Below are positions 12,111 to 22,554 of a stretch of DNA of 64,000 nucleotides, piece after piece (position 1 is the first letter of the stretch; every line of letters starts with the position of its first letter). Below the pieces are notes generated by a model. It was not told the origin of the DNA. It did no database searches and saw only the letters and a program-made list of their open reading frames with translations. The position numbers and the translations under genes were made by a program. The stretch comes from Meconema thalassinum (lineage: Eukaryota; Arthropoda; Insecta; Orthoptera; Tettigoniidae): the NCBI GenBank assembly GCA_946902985.2, contig OX336392.1, positions 15,908,716-15,972,715 of the forward strand, given 5' to 3'.

Positions 12111-13195
12111 GAAAGTAAAAGGGCTTGGGAATAGAAACAGAATTTTTGAAAAAAAAAAGAGGAAGCAAACCCAAATATACCTTTATTTCTTAATACTAAA
12201 AAACAGGAAATAATAGTTGGGGAAGATTAAGGCTTGGCGAATGCAAGGCAGGAAAACAAATACCAACCTTGATTTTTAATTGTTGATATTTTTTTTTTCA
12301 AAGAAGTTCTGATTAGGGAAAATCTACTAATAACTTGATGAATGAAACTACTAGAGAAAACACAGTCTCGCTTACGCATCGAGCAACCAAAAGAGTGTAC
12401 CATCCAGTACTTATAACCAAGTATAGTGATGGGAGATAAACTAGCAGAGGAAGCCGGCAAGCAAGCGCTAAGTGCACTTTCCCGCCCGAGCCGGAATTCA
12501 GGTATTATGTGGGAACGCAGTTCACTGGCGAACAAATGAAGACAGCAGACAATTGAATTATTTCCTTTCCTCACAAAAAGTGAATAATTTAGGAAGCATT
12601 TTGAAATGCCGGAGAGATTTGGATTAACTGGAATATTTTTATTCCCCCTGAGGATGGATCCCTAAAAGGGGGACCGATTGCCCTCAATATAGACAGAGCT
12701 GGAAAGCCCTTTAAGTTTTTGGTGAGAATATTGCAACTAGTAGAAGTTACTTGAAAGAAACAATTATTGCATTTAAATTTGGCTAAACTTTTATCCAGCA
12801 GGGAGCAGACTAAACGTTTAGAAAGGGTAAGAAAAACAACTTAACTTTAGGCAAAACTAAAATTCATAAGTAAATTATAGGACTAGGCAAATTCGCCTCA
12901 AGTAGGAAGCTGGCTGAGTAAGCTATACTTGCATTCAATAATTTATAAGAGATAAATAAAGTAAACTTAAGGTGCAGTATTAGCAAGAGTTTTGCCATAA
13001 ACACAACAACTGATTAAACTGGTATTTAACTTGGAATTCATTACTAGTGATTATTTCTTTAAATGCAAGAAAAGATGGGAAAAGGAAGGCTATACCTAAC
13101 AGCTCTTCGAGCAAATATAATTGAACTCCATGAAATTGTACCAATTTTAATTGCCTCAACAATAATGGAATTTAGAACAATTTGTACAATTAAGA
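12111..13195. other. unannotated DNA
   Basis: No supported gene. A 115-codon minus frame (12227-12574) lacks recognisable features. Confidence 0.4.
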
Positions 13196-13207
13196 GGTCT
13201 GGGACCT

Positions 13208-13532
13208 AAGCCTCCGTGGCTCAGGCGGCAGCACGCCGGCCTCTCACCGCTGGGTCCGTGGTTCAAATCCCGGTCACTCCATGTGAGATCTGTGCTGGAC
13301 TAAACGGAGGCAGACAGGTTTTTCTCCGGGTACTCCGGTTTTCCCTGTCATAATTTCATTCCAGCAACACTCCCCACTATCATTTCATTTCATCTGTCAT
13401 TCATTCAATCATTGCCCAGAGGAGTGCGTCAGGCCTCGGCAACCGGCACAGTTCATATCCTCGCCGCAAGATTCATTTCATTCCTGACCCGGTCGGAGAC
13501 TGGAAGCAGGCTGTGGATTTTCATTTTCAAGT
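13208..13532 (+). mobile_element. full-length tRNA-derived SINE with 12-bp target duplication
   Basis: The tRNA-like head has an A box (TGGCTCAGGCGG, 13217-13228) and a B box (GGTTCAAATCC, 13260-13270). The body is about 260 bp and ends in GTGGATTTTCATTTTCA. It is flanked by perfect direct repeats GGTCTGGGACCT at 13196-13207 and 13533-13544, so the integration boundaries are exact. It has the same family and length as 41925-42250. Transcription would be by RNA polymerase III; mobilisation needs a LINE. Confidence 0.92.
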
Positions 13533-13544
13533 GGTCTGGGACCT

Positions 13545-14439
13545 ATATTAATAATAACAAGAACCCTTTTTAAGGGTAAGATTCTTTGGTTAATGAATTA
13601 GGAAGCAAGTAAATTTTGAAGTAGAATGCTTCCGTAATAAAGCGAAAAGAAAAGCTTTAAAAACAAATAAATAGTTACAGTTCGAAATTCATGAGCGTAG
13701 CAGGAAGAGGATTATAACCACTAATATTGAAGCAGAGATACGTATAATATGTTAAATACAATAGGGAGAGGTCACTTTAGTGAAACCTCGATTACATAAG
13801 AAAAGTTACAAACGTTTAAACAATTTGGAAATTACAAATTCAAAATTCCTGATCGCAGCAGGAAAATGAAAGTGCAGATTTACGACCACATAGAGTATTA
13901 TACAGAACTGCGGAAGTGATACATGAAAAAATGGGAGGGAGCCTATTAATAGGCAAGGCCTCATTGAAAAATTGCAAGAAAATTATTTAAATTATACTAA
14001 ATTGTTAGTAATAGGAAAATTGGGGATAAAGGAAATGGGAATTCCTTCTTCCACATTTTCTAAGGCGTCTTTGAAACTATACTCTGAATGGAGATTAAAT
14101 CTCATTGGCGACAAAATACACCTCTGTCTCACTCCTCGTCATATCCTTACTGTGTCAGATTTCTCATTTTCTACCCTCACGGCTGCATATTGATTCCAAT
14201 ATAGATTAATTATGAGCTGGAGATCTTTGTCGTTTATCCCATATTTAAGGAGAGCAAATATGTCCTAAAAGTGTGAAGTGCTTGGTGATAATTTGATTAA
14301 AAAAGTATAATTTTGTAAAATATTTACACTCTCCTTATAATCAGACTTTCTACTAACAATTGGGCATTGATGTTAAGCTTTTCCCACTTTATGTCAACTT
14401 TTTCTGCGCTTTGAACACAAAAACCTATTTTAAAAACCT
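13545..14439. repeat. unannotated DNA with a weak 160-bp duplication
   Basis: Segments starting near 13674 and 13834 resemble each other (AATTC(A)TGA(G/T)CG(T/C)AGCAGGAA followed by GGGAG...CCTC...). This suggests an old imperfect tandem duplication. No gene recognised. Confidence 0.35.
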
Positions 14440-15473
14440 ATTCTACCGATTAAAAACCTGAAATGACAATTTATGACGAACTAAAGAGCCGACTTTTCTT
14501 AAAATTGTAGAGACCATATATCAACAGTTGGCAGACCTGGCGACTCTAAATATATATTGTTAGTTCCATTTCTTAAGGTACACAAACCACATGCAAAAAT
14601 TGGTTGAGGTCCAAATGATAGTATGCACGTTACATGTATTTAAATATTGAATTTATCAGCATGCGTAAAATCAGGTTGGCGACACTGTCATAAATAGGAT
14701 GCTAAAACTTAAATTGAAACATTATGATCTATATATGTGCCAATTTTGAAATAACTGCATTTATTAGTATGGAAGTTACATGTGATTCAACATTAAACCT
14801 ATCAGCACGCGTAGAATCATGTTGGCAGCACTTTCGTATATCGGTTACTGAAAATTGACCTACATTTGCAGGTCTATATTTATGCAAAGTTTAGAACTGT
14901 TGGCCTGCATACTTTCTGATGTATTGAGATTAGGATAAAAATGTATAGAGTGCATTTTTCAACAGTTGGCACCCCTGTTGACACTAAGGGAACGCATATT
15001 CATATCTGCTCTGGTGCGCAAATCACATACCAAATTTGGTTGAAATCCAATAGATAGTATGGAAGGTACATGCATTTAAAGATTGGACCTATCAGCAGAC
15101 ATATACACATGTTGGCAACACTCATGTATGGGCTCCTGTAAATTAGTCTGATGTAATATTATCTATATGTGAGTCATTTTTGGAACAATTCCCATGCATA
15201 TCCTCCGAGATATTCAACATAGACCTCAATTTTCAATTGCGATTTTTCAGCAGTTGGTAGCACTTATGTCATTTTCAAATAAGACCGTGAGATATTCAGG
15301 CATAGGTCTTTACTCATACCAAATTTGGTTTTGAGAGCTGCATCCGTTCAGGAGTTGTTAGGGGGACGCACACACACACACACAGATAGACAGACAGACA
15401 GACATTTGCCCGGATCGATCTCATAGGTCTACTTTTTCCCCATTTTTACAAAATGTAAAAAGTAGGCTAAAAG
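14440..15473 (+). repeat. family B interspersed repeat, copy 1, about 146-bp periodic
   Basis: Non-coding repeat with a GTTGGCA(A/G)CACT-type core at about 14527, 14674, 14821, 14964, 15111 and 15252 (spacings 141-147). The right terminus has a CA/GACA microsatellite (15368-15405), CGGATCGATCTCATAGG, then a hairpin TACTTTTT...AAAAAGTA ending GGCTAAAA at about 15473. Sequence is unlike family A, but period and terminal architecture are shared. A reverse copy is at 37362-38460, and another starts at the window edge (63968). Confidence 0.75.
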
Positions 15474-15475
15474 TC

Positions 15476-15793
15476 CAGTCCCTATTTATGGCACATGCTA
15501 ACGCTTATCGTCCCAGCTCGGCTCCACAGCAGAAACAACTGGGGATGGCGACAGGCCAATCGCCCAGGTGACCGCTAACTTGGATCAGATTAGGGACGGG
15601 TCAAGGAAGTGATTTTGCAAGGACGTCGGCTGTGGACCTGTTGAAACGAACCGTCTCAGCATTTGCCTGGTGGTGAAAATTGGCAACCATGAAAACCATT
15701 TTCAGGACGGCGAGGTGGGCTTCGAACCCACGCTCCCCCGATGCCAGCAAGGCACGAGCTGGCGCATTAGCCCTCTCGGTCATCGTGGCCGGT
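15476..15793 (-). mobile_element. tRNA-derived SINE, reverse orientation
   Basis: Minus strand: a tRNA-like head at 15715-15793 with B box GGTTCGAAGCC, then the shared body (AAAATGGTTTTCATGG, CACCAGGCAAATG), then ATCCCCAGTTGTTTCTGC. The same subfamily is at 46425-46750. It starts immediately after the end of family B. Confidence 0.75.
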
Positions 15794-16756
15794 AAAATGT
15801 GATTACAATAATCATACAGTAGATTGCTTTAAGGGACCGAACAGCATTAGATTGAATCTGAAAGATTATATTCTCGGTTCGATGTAATCCTAGATATTAT
15901 TATTTCATTCGCAAATGTTTATATTTAACTGCAAGGAAATATTGTGGTAATTCAAGAATGTTGCTATATTTCTCGCAAGACCTTTTTTTATGGTCTGTTT
16001 TGCGAGGGAAAAAGTCAATTCATTATTAAGGGAGAGAAATGAACGAACTGTTTCCACAAGCAAAACTCTAATCAGCCCTTCGAACACACGTTGCGCTGCT
16101 AGAACGCCCCCCTGACACGCCCGACTTGTTGAAGTCAGCTACGCACGTGCCTACTACTTTACACAGACAGTTTCCCAACCTCAGGAAGCCGCACCCTTTG
16201 TCCCTAGCCTAAGGGCAAGCTACACCCCTTTTCTCTCTTCTCTTCTCCATTATCGAAGTCTTTTTGTTCGCTCTCCTTAATTGCTCTAATGGCGGTTGTG
16301 ATTAGCTAGATCAACCAGGACTCACTTCTTCGCATCCAAATTGACTAAATCACGAAGCCGTGGTTCCTATTCAAAGTTCATTGATTTCTATAATATTCTT
16401 TTCCTCCTCATTTGCGTATTGTTAGAAGCCGCCTTGCTTCAGCTATAACGAAGGTGGAAACTTTTGAAAGAAACTAAGTTACAATTACCGTAACTTACCA
16501 AAAATGTAGCGAAGATGCAGTTCTAGTCACCACTCTCGAGGGGGATAACAGCAGCTACTGCTAACGTCGCCGTTAAGATAAGTAACCATATTACGTAATG
16601 TAATTGAAGTGCATGCCTTAATTTTATTATTAGCCTATATGGCATTGTTCTAATTTGTATAAACGTAAATAATATTCTTGCGTAATTCACGAACCCATAT
16701 AAATAAAACTAACTAACCTGACATAACGAGATTACTGCGAATCAAAATATAAACAC
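15794..16756. other. unannotated DNA
   Basis: No gene or repeat recognised. Pyrimidine-rich stretch near 16225-16260. Confidence 0.4.
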
Positions 16757-16899
16757 CAATAGGGATGTATAGAACTAGCACCGATAGAGCGCACTGCTGT
16801 TGTACTGGGTAAGCGCAAGGCGCTCTTCGTTTGTCTCCCGTGTTCTCATGCCGCTAATATGTACGAATTTAAGTTGTTTAAATTGTTATTTTCGTGACT

Positions 16900-17156
16900 A
16901 TGCCGAGCTATTGCAGTGTTCCTCATTGCAAAAATCAGGGAAGCCCGTTTTCGTTTCACCAATTTCCACAAAATAAAGAAATGAGGAAGAAATGGTTACG
17001 TGCTATTAGAAGGTAAAATTCGGTGAGAAAAATCTGAGCGAATATATTAAAATGTGTTCCCATCATTTACAACCCGATGACTTCACGAAAACTGTGTTGG
17101 ATAAGTGTGATTTACAAAGGGAAATAATTCCTATTTTGTACTTACAAACTGATTAG
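16900..17156 (+). pseudogene. THAP zinc-finger N-terminus, frameshifted
   Basis: Starts ATG CCG AGC TAT TGC and reads MPSYCSVPHCKN, the conserved start of THAP DNA-binding fingers (C-x4-C). A WLRAIRR segment follows about 35 residues later. After a stop at 17014-17016 the second half continues in another frame with MCSHHLQPDDF, supplying the C-x2-H pair of the C2CH finger. So one indel breaks an otherwise complete finger of about 80 residues. THAP fingers bind specific DNA, in P elements the subterminal transposase sites. The gene continues after a gap at 17193. A splice junction instead of a frameshift is possible (AGG-TAAAA resembles a donor), but no acceptor is visible. Confidence 0.72.
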
Positions 17157-17316
17157 ACATTCCGATAATAACCACTGATTTTATGCGTTTGTATTTGAAG
17201 CTGAGAGAGCAAGATTAAAACTGGGCGCTGTTCCATCGCTTTTACCGTGGACCACGAACACAACAAACATAAGGAAGAGACCATACACAAGAAAATTGCC
17301 GGATTATCACAATAAG

Positions 17317-18175
17317 CAGGGGCGGATCTAGGGGAGGGCGAGGAGGGCGACCGCCCTGGGTCCCGCGGTCCGGGGGGCCCCGCGCCATGATTTTTTTTAA
17401 ATTTAATTAATTAATTAATTATACTTTTCAAACTAATTTATAATTCATATTCCTTTTTCAGTGCAGCTATGACCTCCCGTGACCGTTTAGCGAGTTTAGA
17501 TTTCAGTGAAATGATAGAAGACTTCAGCCGGGAAAAAAGTTGCAAAGTAATATTTTAATATTTCATAGTTTACATAATCTTCTTAGAGGGAACTTAAAGG
17601 TTTCTTTCATATTATAAAAAAGATGTACTGTAGTGTATTGAAAATATTGTGACTATTCTTTATTATATATATATATATACACCGCGGACAGGCCAACAAG
17701 GACCACGCAAATATCACTTCTTTATAGGTCTAGTTTCCTTCTTTCTCTTCCAGAAGTCTTTCATCCTGGTCGACTGTGCAGCTCTTCTTTCAGCAGTCCA
17801 TTCTCCTCTGTTGAGATTTTTCTTCTCCCCGACAAGAATTTTGAGACCAAAATTTTTTTTTCTGTACTCTATTCGATTTAGACAATCTTCTTCAGTAATT
17901 TTGAATTTTTGAAGTTCTTCTTTCATTTGTTTTACATAGCCTCCTTGTCCTTTATAGTTCCAGATTTTATCAAAAATTTGTTTGTTTAACCTTGAGCAAT
18001 CCATGCGGACCATATGTCCGTAGAACTGAAGTCGCCGTTTTCTGATCATCACTTCAAGGTTGTCAATTCTTTATTATATTATTATCACCAAACTATTTTC
18101 CATTTGATTTAATATCTTTTTATTTCCTATTGTTGTGGGCCCCACGTTATCATATCGCCTAGGGCACCGCCCCTG
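17317..18175 (+). mobile_element. non-autonomous hAT element with perfect 8-bp target duplication
   Basis: Ends are CAGGGGCGG (17317-17325) and CCGCCCCTG (18167-18175). Flanks are ACAATAAG at 17309-17316 and again at 18176-18183, the 8-bp duplication typical of hAT. At 17461-17560 the plus strand still encodes MTSRDRLASLDFSEMIEDF, which resembles the C-terminal tail of ZMYM1-like hAT transposases. The rest of the transposase is gone and replaced by a LINE fragment (17700-18058). Confidence 0.85.
17700..18058 (-). pseudogene. LINE C-terminal fragment inside the hAT element
   Basis: The minus-strand frame (17714-18052) reads IRKRRLQFYGHMVRM, then NKQIFDKIWNYK and WTAERRAAQSTRMKDFWKRKK. This is the post-RT tail of a LINE protein of the same kind as 28318-28880 and 44377-45240. 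It lies wholly inside the hAT boundaries, so it was inserted into, or captured by, that element. Confidence 0.75.
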
Positions 18176-18264
18176 ACAATAAGCCTACAATATCGGAATC
18201 TGCAGAAATCATCTCCATTGAAGTAGGTTACGGGAAGAAATCGTCAATATACACGAAGAAGTGA

Positions 18265-19178
18265 ATGTAACATTTCTGACTCCCATTTTCAAAGACATCA
18301 ATACTCGGACAAATACTTCAAGAATAAATGTCGCAACATTAACAGTCACAAACGTATTATGGTTGGTTTCTTGAAATCAGAATTAATCGTCAACTTCCAT
18401 CTGCCCGACGGAGAATGTGGTAGTGACTGACTTCTACATTCTTGAGACATAGTCAGATGAATGGAAACAGTTCGTGGCCCTAAAGCAGGGATTCTTAAAC
18501 TTATTAAAAATTGTACCCCCAAGTCCTTTCCCAGGGGTACGGGAACGATTCTTATTGAGAAATTGTCAAAATTAGGCTACATAAGAACCAAACGTTGCGA
18601 TGCATTTTCGAGGTATACCGGTACAATACCGGTATCAACTTCCTTTGATTATGTTTACCTTAAAACATGACAATTTCATGTAAGCTATCAACCTCAAAAA
18701 AAGACATGAATCGAAGTCTATAAGCAAGTGAATATTTAAATCTCTATTTATGATTTAAGTCTTATGGAGATATGTTTATCAATATAGGCCTACAACACTC
18801 AAGTAATTGTAAACTTAAGGAGAAAGCATGCTGACTCATATTCATTATTTGAATAATAAAGCTTGTTAGAATGTTGTTATTACCGCTCTATTAATTCTTC
18901 CTTCCTCCCGCTAGTTTTAGCGCCTCTGGTCCGTAGCTCATTTTGCAGCTGTTTAACGCTTAAACGCTAAAAATCGTCCATAATATATTAGGAGATATAC
19001 CTATAGAATTAATGAATATAGTCTTGGAGTAAAATTAGAGAATATATAATTTACTTTAGCTTAGAAAACTCGGTCACAATTTATACATTCCTCGCAGCTG
19101 ACTGGGAGAAACATAAGACGATCGCCTTGCGCTTACCCAGTACTACACGAGCGCTATCTGGCGCGAACTTTCTCCGGC
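18265..19178. other. right half of the THAP element, decayed
   Basis: AT-rich sequence without an intact frame. The part just after 18264 may be out-of-frame coding remains. A CAGGGATTCTTAAAC at 18487 resembles a hAT end, but no partner is visible. Confidence 0.4.
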
Positions 19179-19393
19179 TACATCCCTATTGTACGCACAA
19201 CTTGTATGTAGTTAGATAACATCTTATCTTATTATATAACACGCTATGGTGTATGCTTCACAAAACTCAGCTCCTAAACCAGAGGGAGTTAGAAGGTGTG
19301 GTTTGTACCAAAATCTTCCAAATCGTTTCAACAGTACAGGGAAAATCTTGCATTTCTTGAAAAGTTTGTTTATAAAGTGCTTTTAAACAAATA

Positions 19394-20792
19394 AACAAGA
19401 CGATAGCCCTTGGCAGAACTGTGTCGCGTACAGCCGCATAGCACTAGAGCCGAACGGGTAGTCTGTACACATGGGGCGCAAACAAGACGATAGCCCCTGG
19501 CAGAACTGTGACGCGTGCAGCCCGCATAGAACTAGAGCCGGACAGGTAGTCTGTACACATGGGGCGCAAACAAGACGATAGCCCCTGGCAGAACTGTGTC
19601 GCGTGCAGCCCGCATAGCACTAGAGCCGGACAGGTAGTCTGCACACATGGGGCGTAAACAAGACGATAGCCCCTGGCAGAACTGTGTCGCGTGCAGCCCG
19701 CATAGCACTAGAGCCGGACAGGTAGTCTGCACACATGAGGCGCAAACAAGACGATAGCCCCTGGCAGAACTGTGTCGCGTGCAGCCCGCATAGCACTAGA
19801 GCCGGACAGGTAGTCTGCACACATGGGGCGCAAACAAGACGATAGCCCCTGGCAGAACTGTGTCGCGTGCAGCCCGCATAGCACTAGAGCCGGACAGGTA
19901 GTCTGCACACATGAGGCGCAAACAAGACGATAGCCCTTGGCAGAACTGTGTCGCGTACAGCCGCATAGCACTAGAGCCGAACGGGTAGTCTGTACACATG
20001 GGGCGCAAACAAGACGATAGCCCCTGGCAGAACTGTGTCGCGTGCAGCCCGCATAGCACTAGAGCCGGACAGGTAGTCTGCACACATGGGACGCAAACAA
20101 GACGATAGCCCTTGGCAGAACTGTGTCGCGTACAGCCCGCATAGCACTAGAGCCGAGCGGGTAGTCTATACACATGGGGCGCAAACAAGACGATAGCCCC
20201 TGGCAGAACTGTGTCCCGTACAGCCGCATAGCACTAGAGTCGAGCGGGTAGTCTATACACATGGGGCGCAAACAAGACGATAGCCCCTGGCAGAACTGTG
20301 TCGCGTACAGCCACATAGCACTAGAGCCGAGCGGGTAGTCTATACACATGGGGCGCAAACAAGACAATAGCCCCTGGCAGAACTGTGTCGCGTACAGCCG
20401 CATAGCACTAGAGCCGAGCGGGTAGTCTATACACATGGGGCGCAAACAAGACGATAGCCCTTGCAGAACTGTGTCGTGTACAGCCGCATAGCACTAGAGC
20501 CGAGCGGGTAGTCTATACACATGGGGCCCAAACAAGACGATAGCCCCTGGCAGAACTGTGTCGCGTACAGCCGCATAGCACTAGAGCCGAGCGGGTAGTC
20601 TATACACTTGGGGCGCAAACAAGACGATAGCCCCTGGCAGAACTGTGTCGCGTACAGCCGCATAGCACTAGAGACGAGCGGGTAGTCTATACACATGGGG
20701 CGCAAACAAAACGATAGCCCCTGGCAGAACTGTGTCGCGTGCAGCCCGCATAGCACTAGGGCCGGGCGGGTAGTTTGTACACAGGGGGCGTA
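19394..20792. repeat. satellite array, 16 units of 86-88 bp
   Basis: Units start with AACAAGACGATAGCCC at 19394, 19481, 19569, 19657, 19745, 19833, 19921, 20008, 20096, 20184, 20271, 20358, 20445, 20531, 20618 and 20705. Two variant classes exist: CAGCCCGCATAG/CCGGACAGG (88 bp) mainly on the left, and CAGCCGCATAG/CCGAGCGGG (87 bp) on the right. Unit 7 repeats the diagnostic variants of unit 1 (CCCTTGG, CCGAACGGG), suggesting a six-unit block duplication. Minus-strand frames across the array are by-products of the periodicity. Confidence 0.95.
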
Positions 20793-20835
20793 CACAACCC
20801 ACTATGCGAGAGTTCTCACACAGGTCCGCTGGTTC

Positions 20836-21380
20836 TATAAGGTGCGTTCAAAAAGTAACGAGCCGGAGGCATAATTACAGAAACCAGTACCTGTATGTTA
20901 GAAGTATTGGCGTGGCTGTTGAAGCACTTGTCCCACTGTGGCACGAGGCGGTGAATGGCTGTCTCATAAAACTCCCTGGGCTGTGATGTGAACCAGTTCC
21001 GCACGTACAGCTGGACGTCGACGTCCGAAGTGAATCGTTGGCCGCCCAGAGCCCTTTTCAGGGGACCAAACATGGCGTAATCACAGGGAGAGAGGTCTGG
21101 ACTGTGTGGAGGGTGGCCGAGAACCTCCCATTTGAATTTCTGCAGGAGTGCCGCGACTGTGTTGGCCGTATGAGGCCGTGCATTGTCGTGGAGCAGAATG
21201 ACCCACGGGTGAGATTGCCTGGTTGTTTTGTTTTGATCGCTTGGCGAAGGGTGGTCAAGGTTTGCGAGTAACGCTGGGCATTCACAGTTGTCCCGTGCGG
21301 CATGAAGTGTATCAGAAGGGGGTCATCTTGGTCAAATAAGAACGTCAGCATTACCTTTCCTGCACTCGTGTGGATGGCCT

Positions 21381-21411
<31 letters not shown>

Positions 21412-22162
21412 GGGTGGTGGTGACCCTGGATGCTTCCACTGGAGGCTTTGTCGTTTGGATTCTGGTTCGACTCATCTCCAGCTACCACTCGTGCCAGGAA
21501 CCCATTCCCTTCCCTCGCATAGCGCTGCAGATCACCAAGACAGTGGCCCATTCGTCATACTTCCTGGTGTGGTTGAAGACTGTGGGGCACCCATTGGGCA
21601 CCCACTTTCCGCAAGTGCAGTCGTTCCTTCATGATGGTGTGCACACTTGCGACGCTCAATCCGACCACAGCGGCTATGGCGTTCACTGTCACTCGGCGGT
21701 CCTGGGTAATGAGTGCATCAACCAGCTGGACGTTGTCATCGGTAATGCAGGGGGGTGCTCCAGACCGGGCTAACGACACCCGTCCTTCCCTGAAGCGCTT
21801 GTGCCACGCCTTGACCCTTGCAAGGGACATGCAGTGTTCGCCGTACACTTGTGACATTCGGCGATGAATGTCCGTTCCGCCTACTCCTTACGCTGTCAGA
21901 AACCGAACAACACCTCTTTGCTCTTCGTTTGACGCCTCCATGTCACTGTTTGCAATGCGACTGGCAGCGTTGGACGATTGATGCATGCTGCTGCTCGCTT
22001 TGTATCATCGCGTGACGTGCACGCGTGCCCTCTAGCGACGGGCTGTGACCTTTCACGCTCTGGTCGGAACCACACCCCGTTACACACGCCACGATTAGCC
22101 GATGTCGTCACCGGTTTGTGCATTCCAGTCTCCGGCTCGTTACTTCTTGAACGCACCTTATA
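20836..22162 (-). mobile_element. mariner element with matched terminal inverted repeats
   Basis: Ends TATAAGGTGCGTTCAA (20836) and TTGAACGCACCTTATA (22147-22162) are inverted copies that continue inward with AGTAACGAGCCGGAG at both ends. The TA target duplication is at 20836-20837 and 22161-22162. Length about 1.32 kb is normal for mariner. It is placed just right of the 88-bp array. Confidence 0.9.
20855..21941 (-). pseudogene. mariner transposase, broken
   Basis: The minus-strand gene starts ATG at 21941 (MEASNEEQRGVVRFLTA), then meets a TAA at 21888-21890. The HTH region continues at 21857 with VYGEHCMSLARVKAWHKRF, SVASVHTIMKERL and AQWVPH. The middle holds an A26-type run on the coding strand (T run 21385-21411) where mariners have a short lysine-rich PKK stretch. 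The catalytic part resumes with FLFDQDDPLLIHFMPHG, then frameshifts near 21190. The PSDL/DYAMFGPLKRAL end with the third catalytic D is in another frame (20816-21073). Mariner enzymes use a DD34D triad; here stop, run and frameshift make it inactive. Confidence 0.85.
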
Positions 22163-22309
22163 TATACATTTTAAACTTCAACTCAGTGACTAAGATCTGA
22201 AGATGACCGCTTTGAGGTCGAAACGTGTGATGCTGAAAGCTGTCCCATTATAACAGTGAGCATAACTAATACATGTAATTTTTCCAAGGTTGTTATTTAT
22301 TATGTGTAC
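22163..22309. other. short spacer with CTGAAGATGACC...GGTCGAAAC motif
   Basis: Between the mariner and the next SINE. CTGAAGA (22197-22203), GACC/GGTC (22205-22208, 22216-22219) and GAAA (22220-22223) resemble part of a hammerhead ribozyme core, but the remaining helices are not visible. Confidence 0.3.
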
Positions 22310-22517
22310 ATACACAGCCTAGCGCCCCGCCCAGTCTTGGTGTTGGTCGACTGAAAAGCAACCAACAACTGTCCATTTGTCAAGCTCAGTTATCACCACG
22401 AGGCTGAGTGCAGCCCGCACGTTAGTTCTACAATCATTGACGGAGCAAGGAATCGAACGTGTAACCTCCTAGCTAAGAGACAAGCGCACTACCAATACCC
22501 CCACCAGATGGCCTATT
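22310..22517 (-). mobile_element. third tRNA-derived SINE family, reverse orientation
   Basis: On the minus strand from 22517: an A-box-like TATTGGTAGTGCGC and B-box-like CACGTTCGATTCC form a tRNA-like head of about 75 bp. A body follows, running to AAGACTGGGCGGGGCGC near 22318. The box spacing fits a tRNA origin. No target duplication was seen. Confidence 0.6.
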
Positions 22518-22554
22518 AAGGAATAATTATATTATTTATTATTAATTCAGTAGC

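Larger units (their letters stand above)
17193..18264 (+). pseudogene. THAP-gene second segment, interrupted by a hAT insertion
   Basis: At 17193-17316 the frame reads FEAERARLKLGAVPSLLPW, a block I associate with the region after the finger in THAP proteins, and continues to ...PDYHNK. The reading frame is broken by the hAT at 17317-18175 and resumes at 18184 in the same frame when the element and one target copy are removed (PTISESAEIISIEVG, stop at 18262-18264). The gene was therefore open when the hAT arrived. Confidence 0.6.
16757..19191 (+). mobile_element. THAP-domain DNA transposon relic with terminal inverted repeats
   Basis: Outer ends are inverted copies: CAATAGGGATGTA at 16757-16769 and TACATCCCTATTG at 19179-19191. 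Further complementary blocks lie inside (GATAGAGCGC / GCGCTATCTG, and TACTGGGTAAGCGCAAGGCG / its complement). Between them lies a THAP zinc-finger reading frame. P elements combine a THAP finger with terminal inverted repeats, so a P-like transposon is the simplest reading; I cannot verify a P-type catalytic domain. No convincing 8-bp target duplication is visible. A hAT element (17317-18175) is inserted inside. Confidence 0.65.

Noticed and set aside
18487..18510. CAGGGATTCTTAAAC as a hAT terminus
   Set aside because: No matching inverted end or 8-bp duplication was found.
19444..20795. Series of minus-strand frames (66-128 codons) with a repeating MQTTCPALVLCGLHATQF pattern
   Set aside because: They are overlapping by-products of the 88-bp satellite; the unit is not a multiple of three, so frames drift between units.
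21302..21867. Overlapping plus-strand frames of 78-119 codons
   Set aside because: They are antisense to the mariner transposase.
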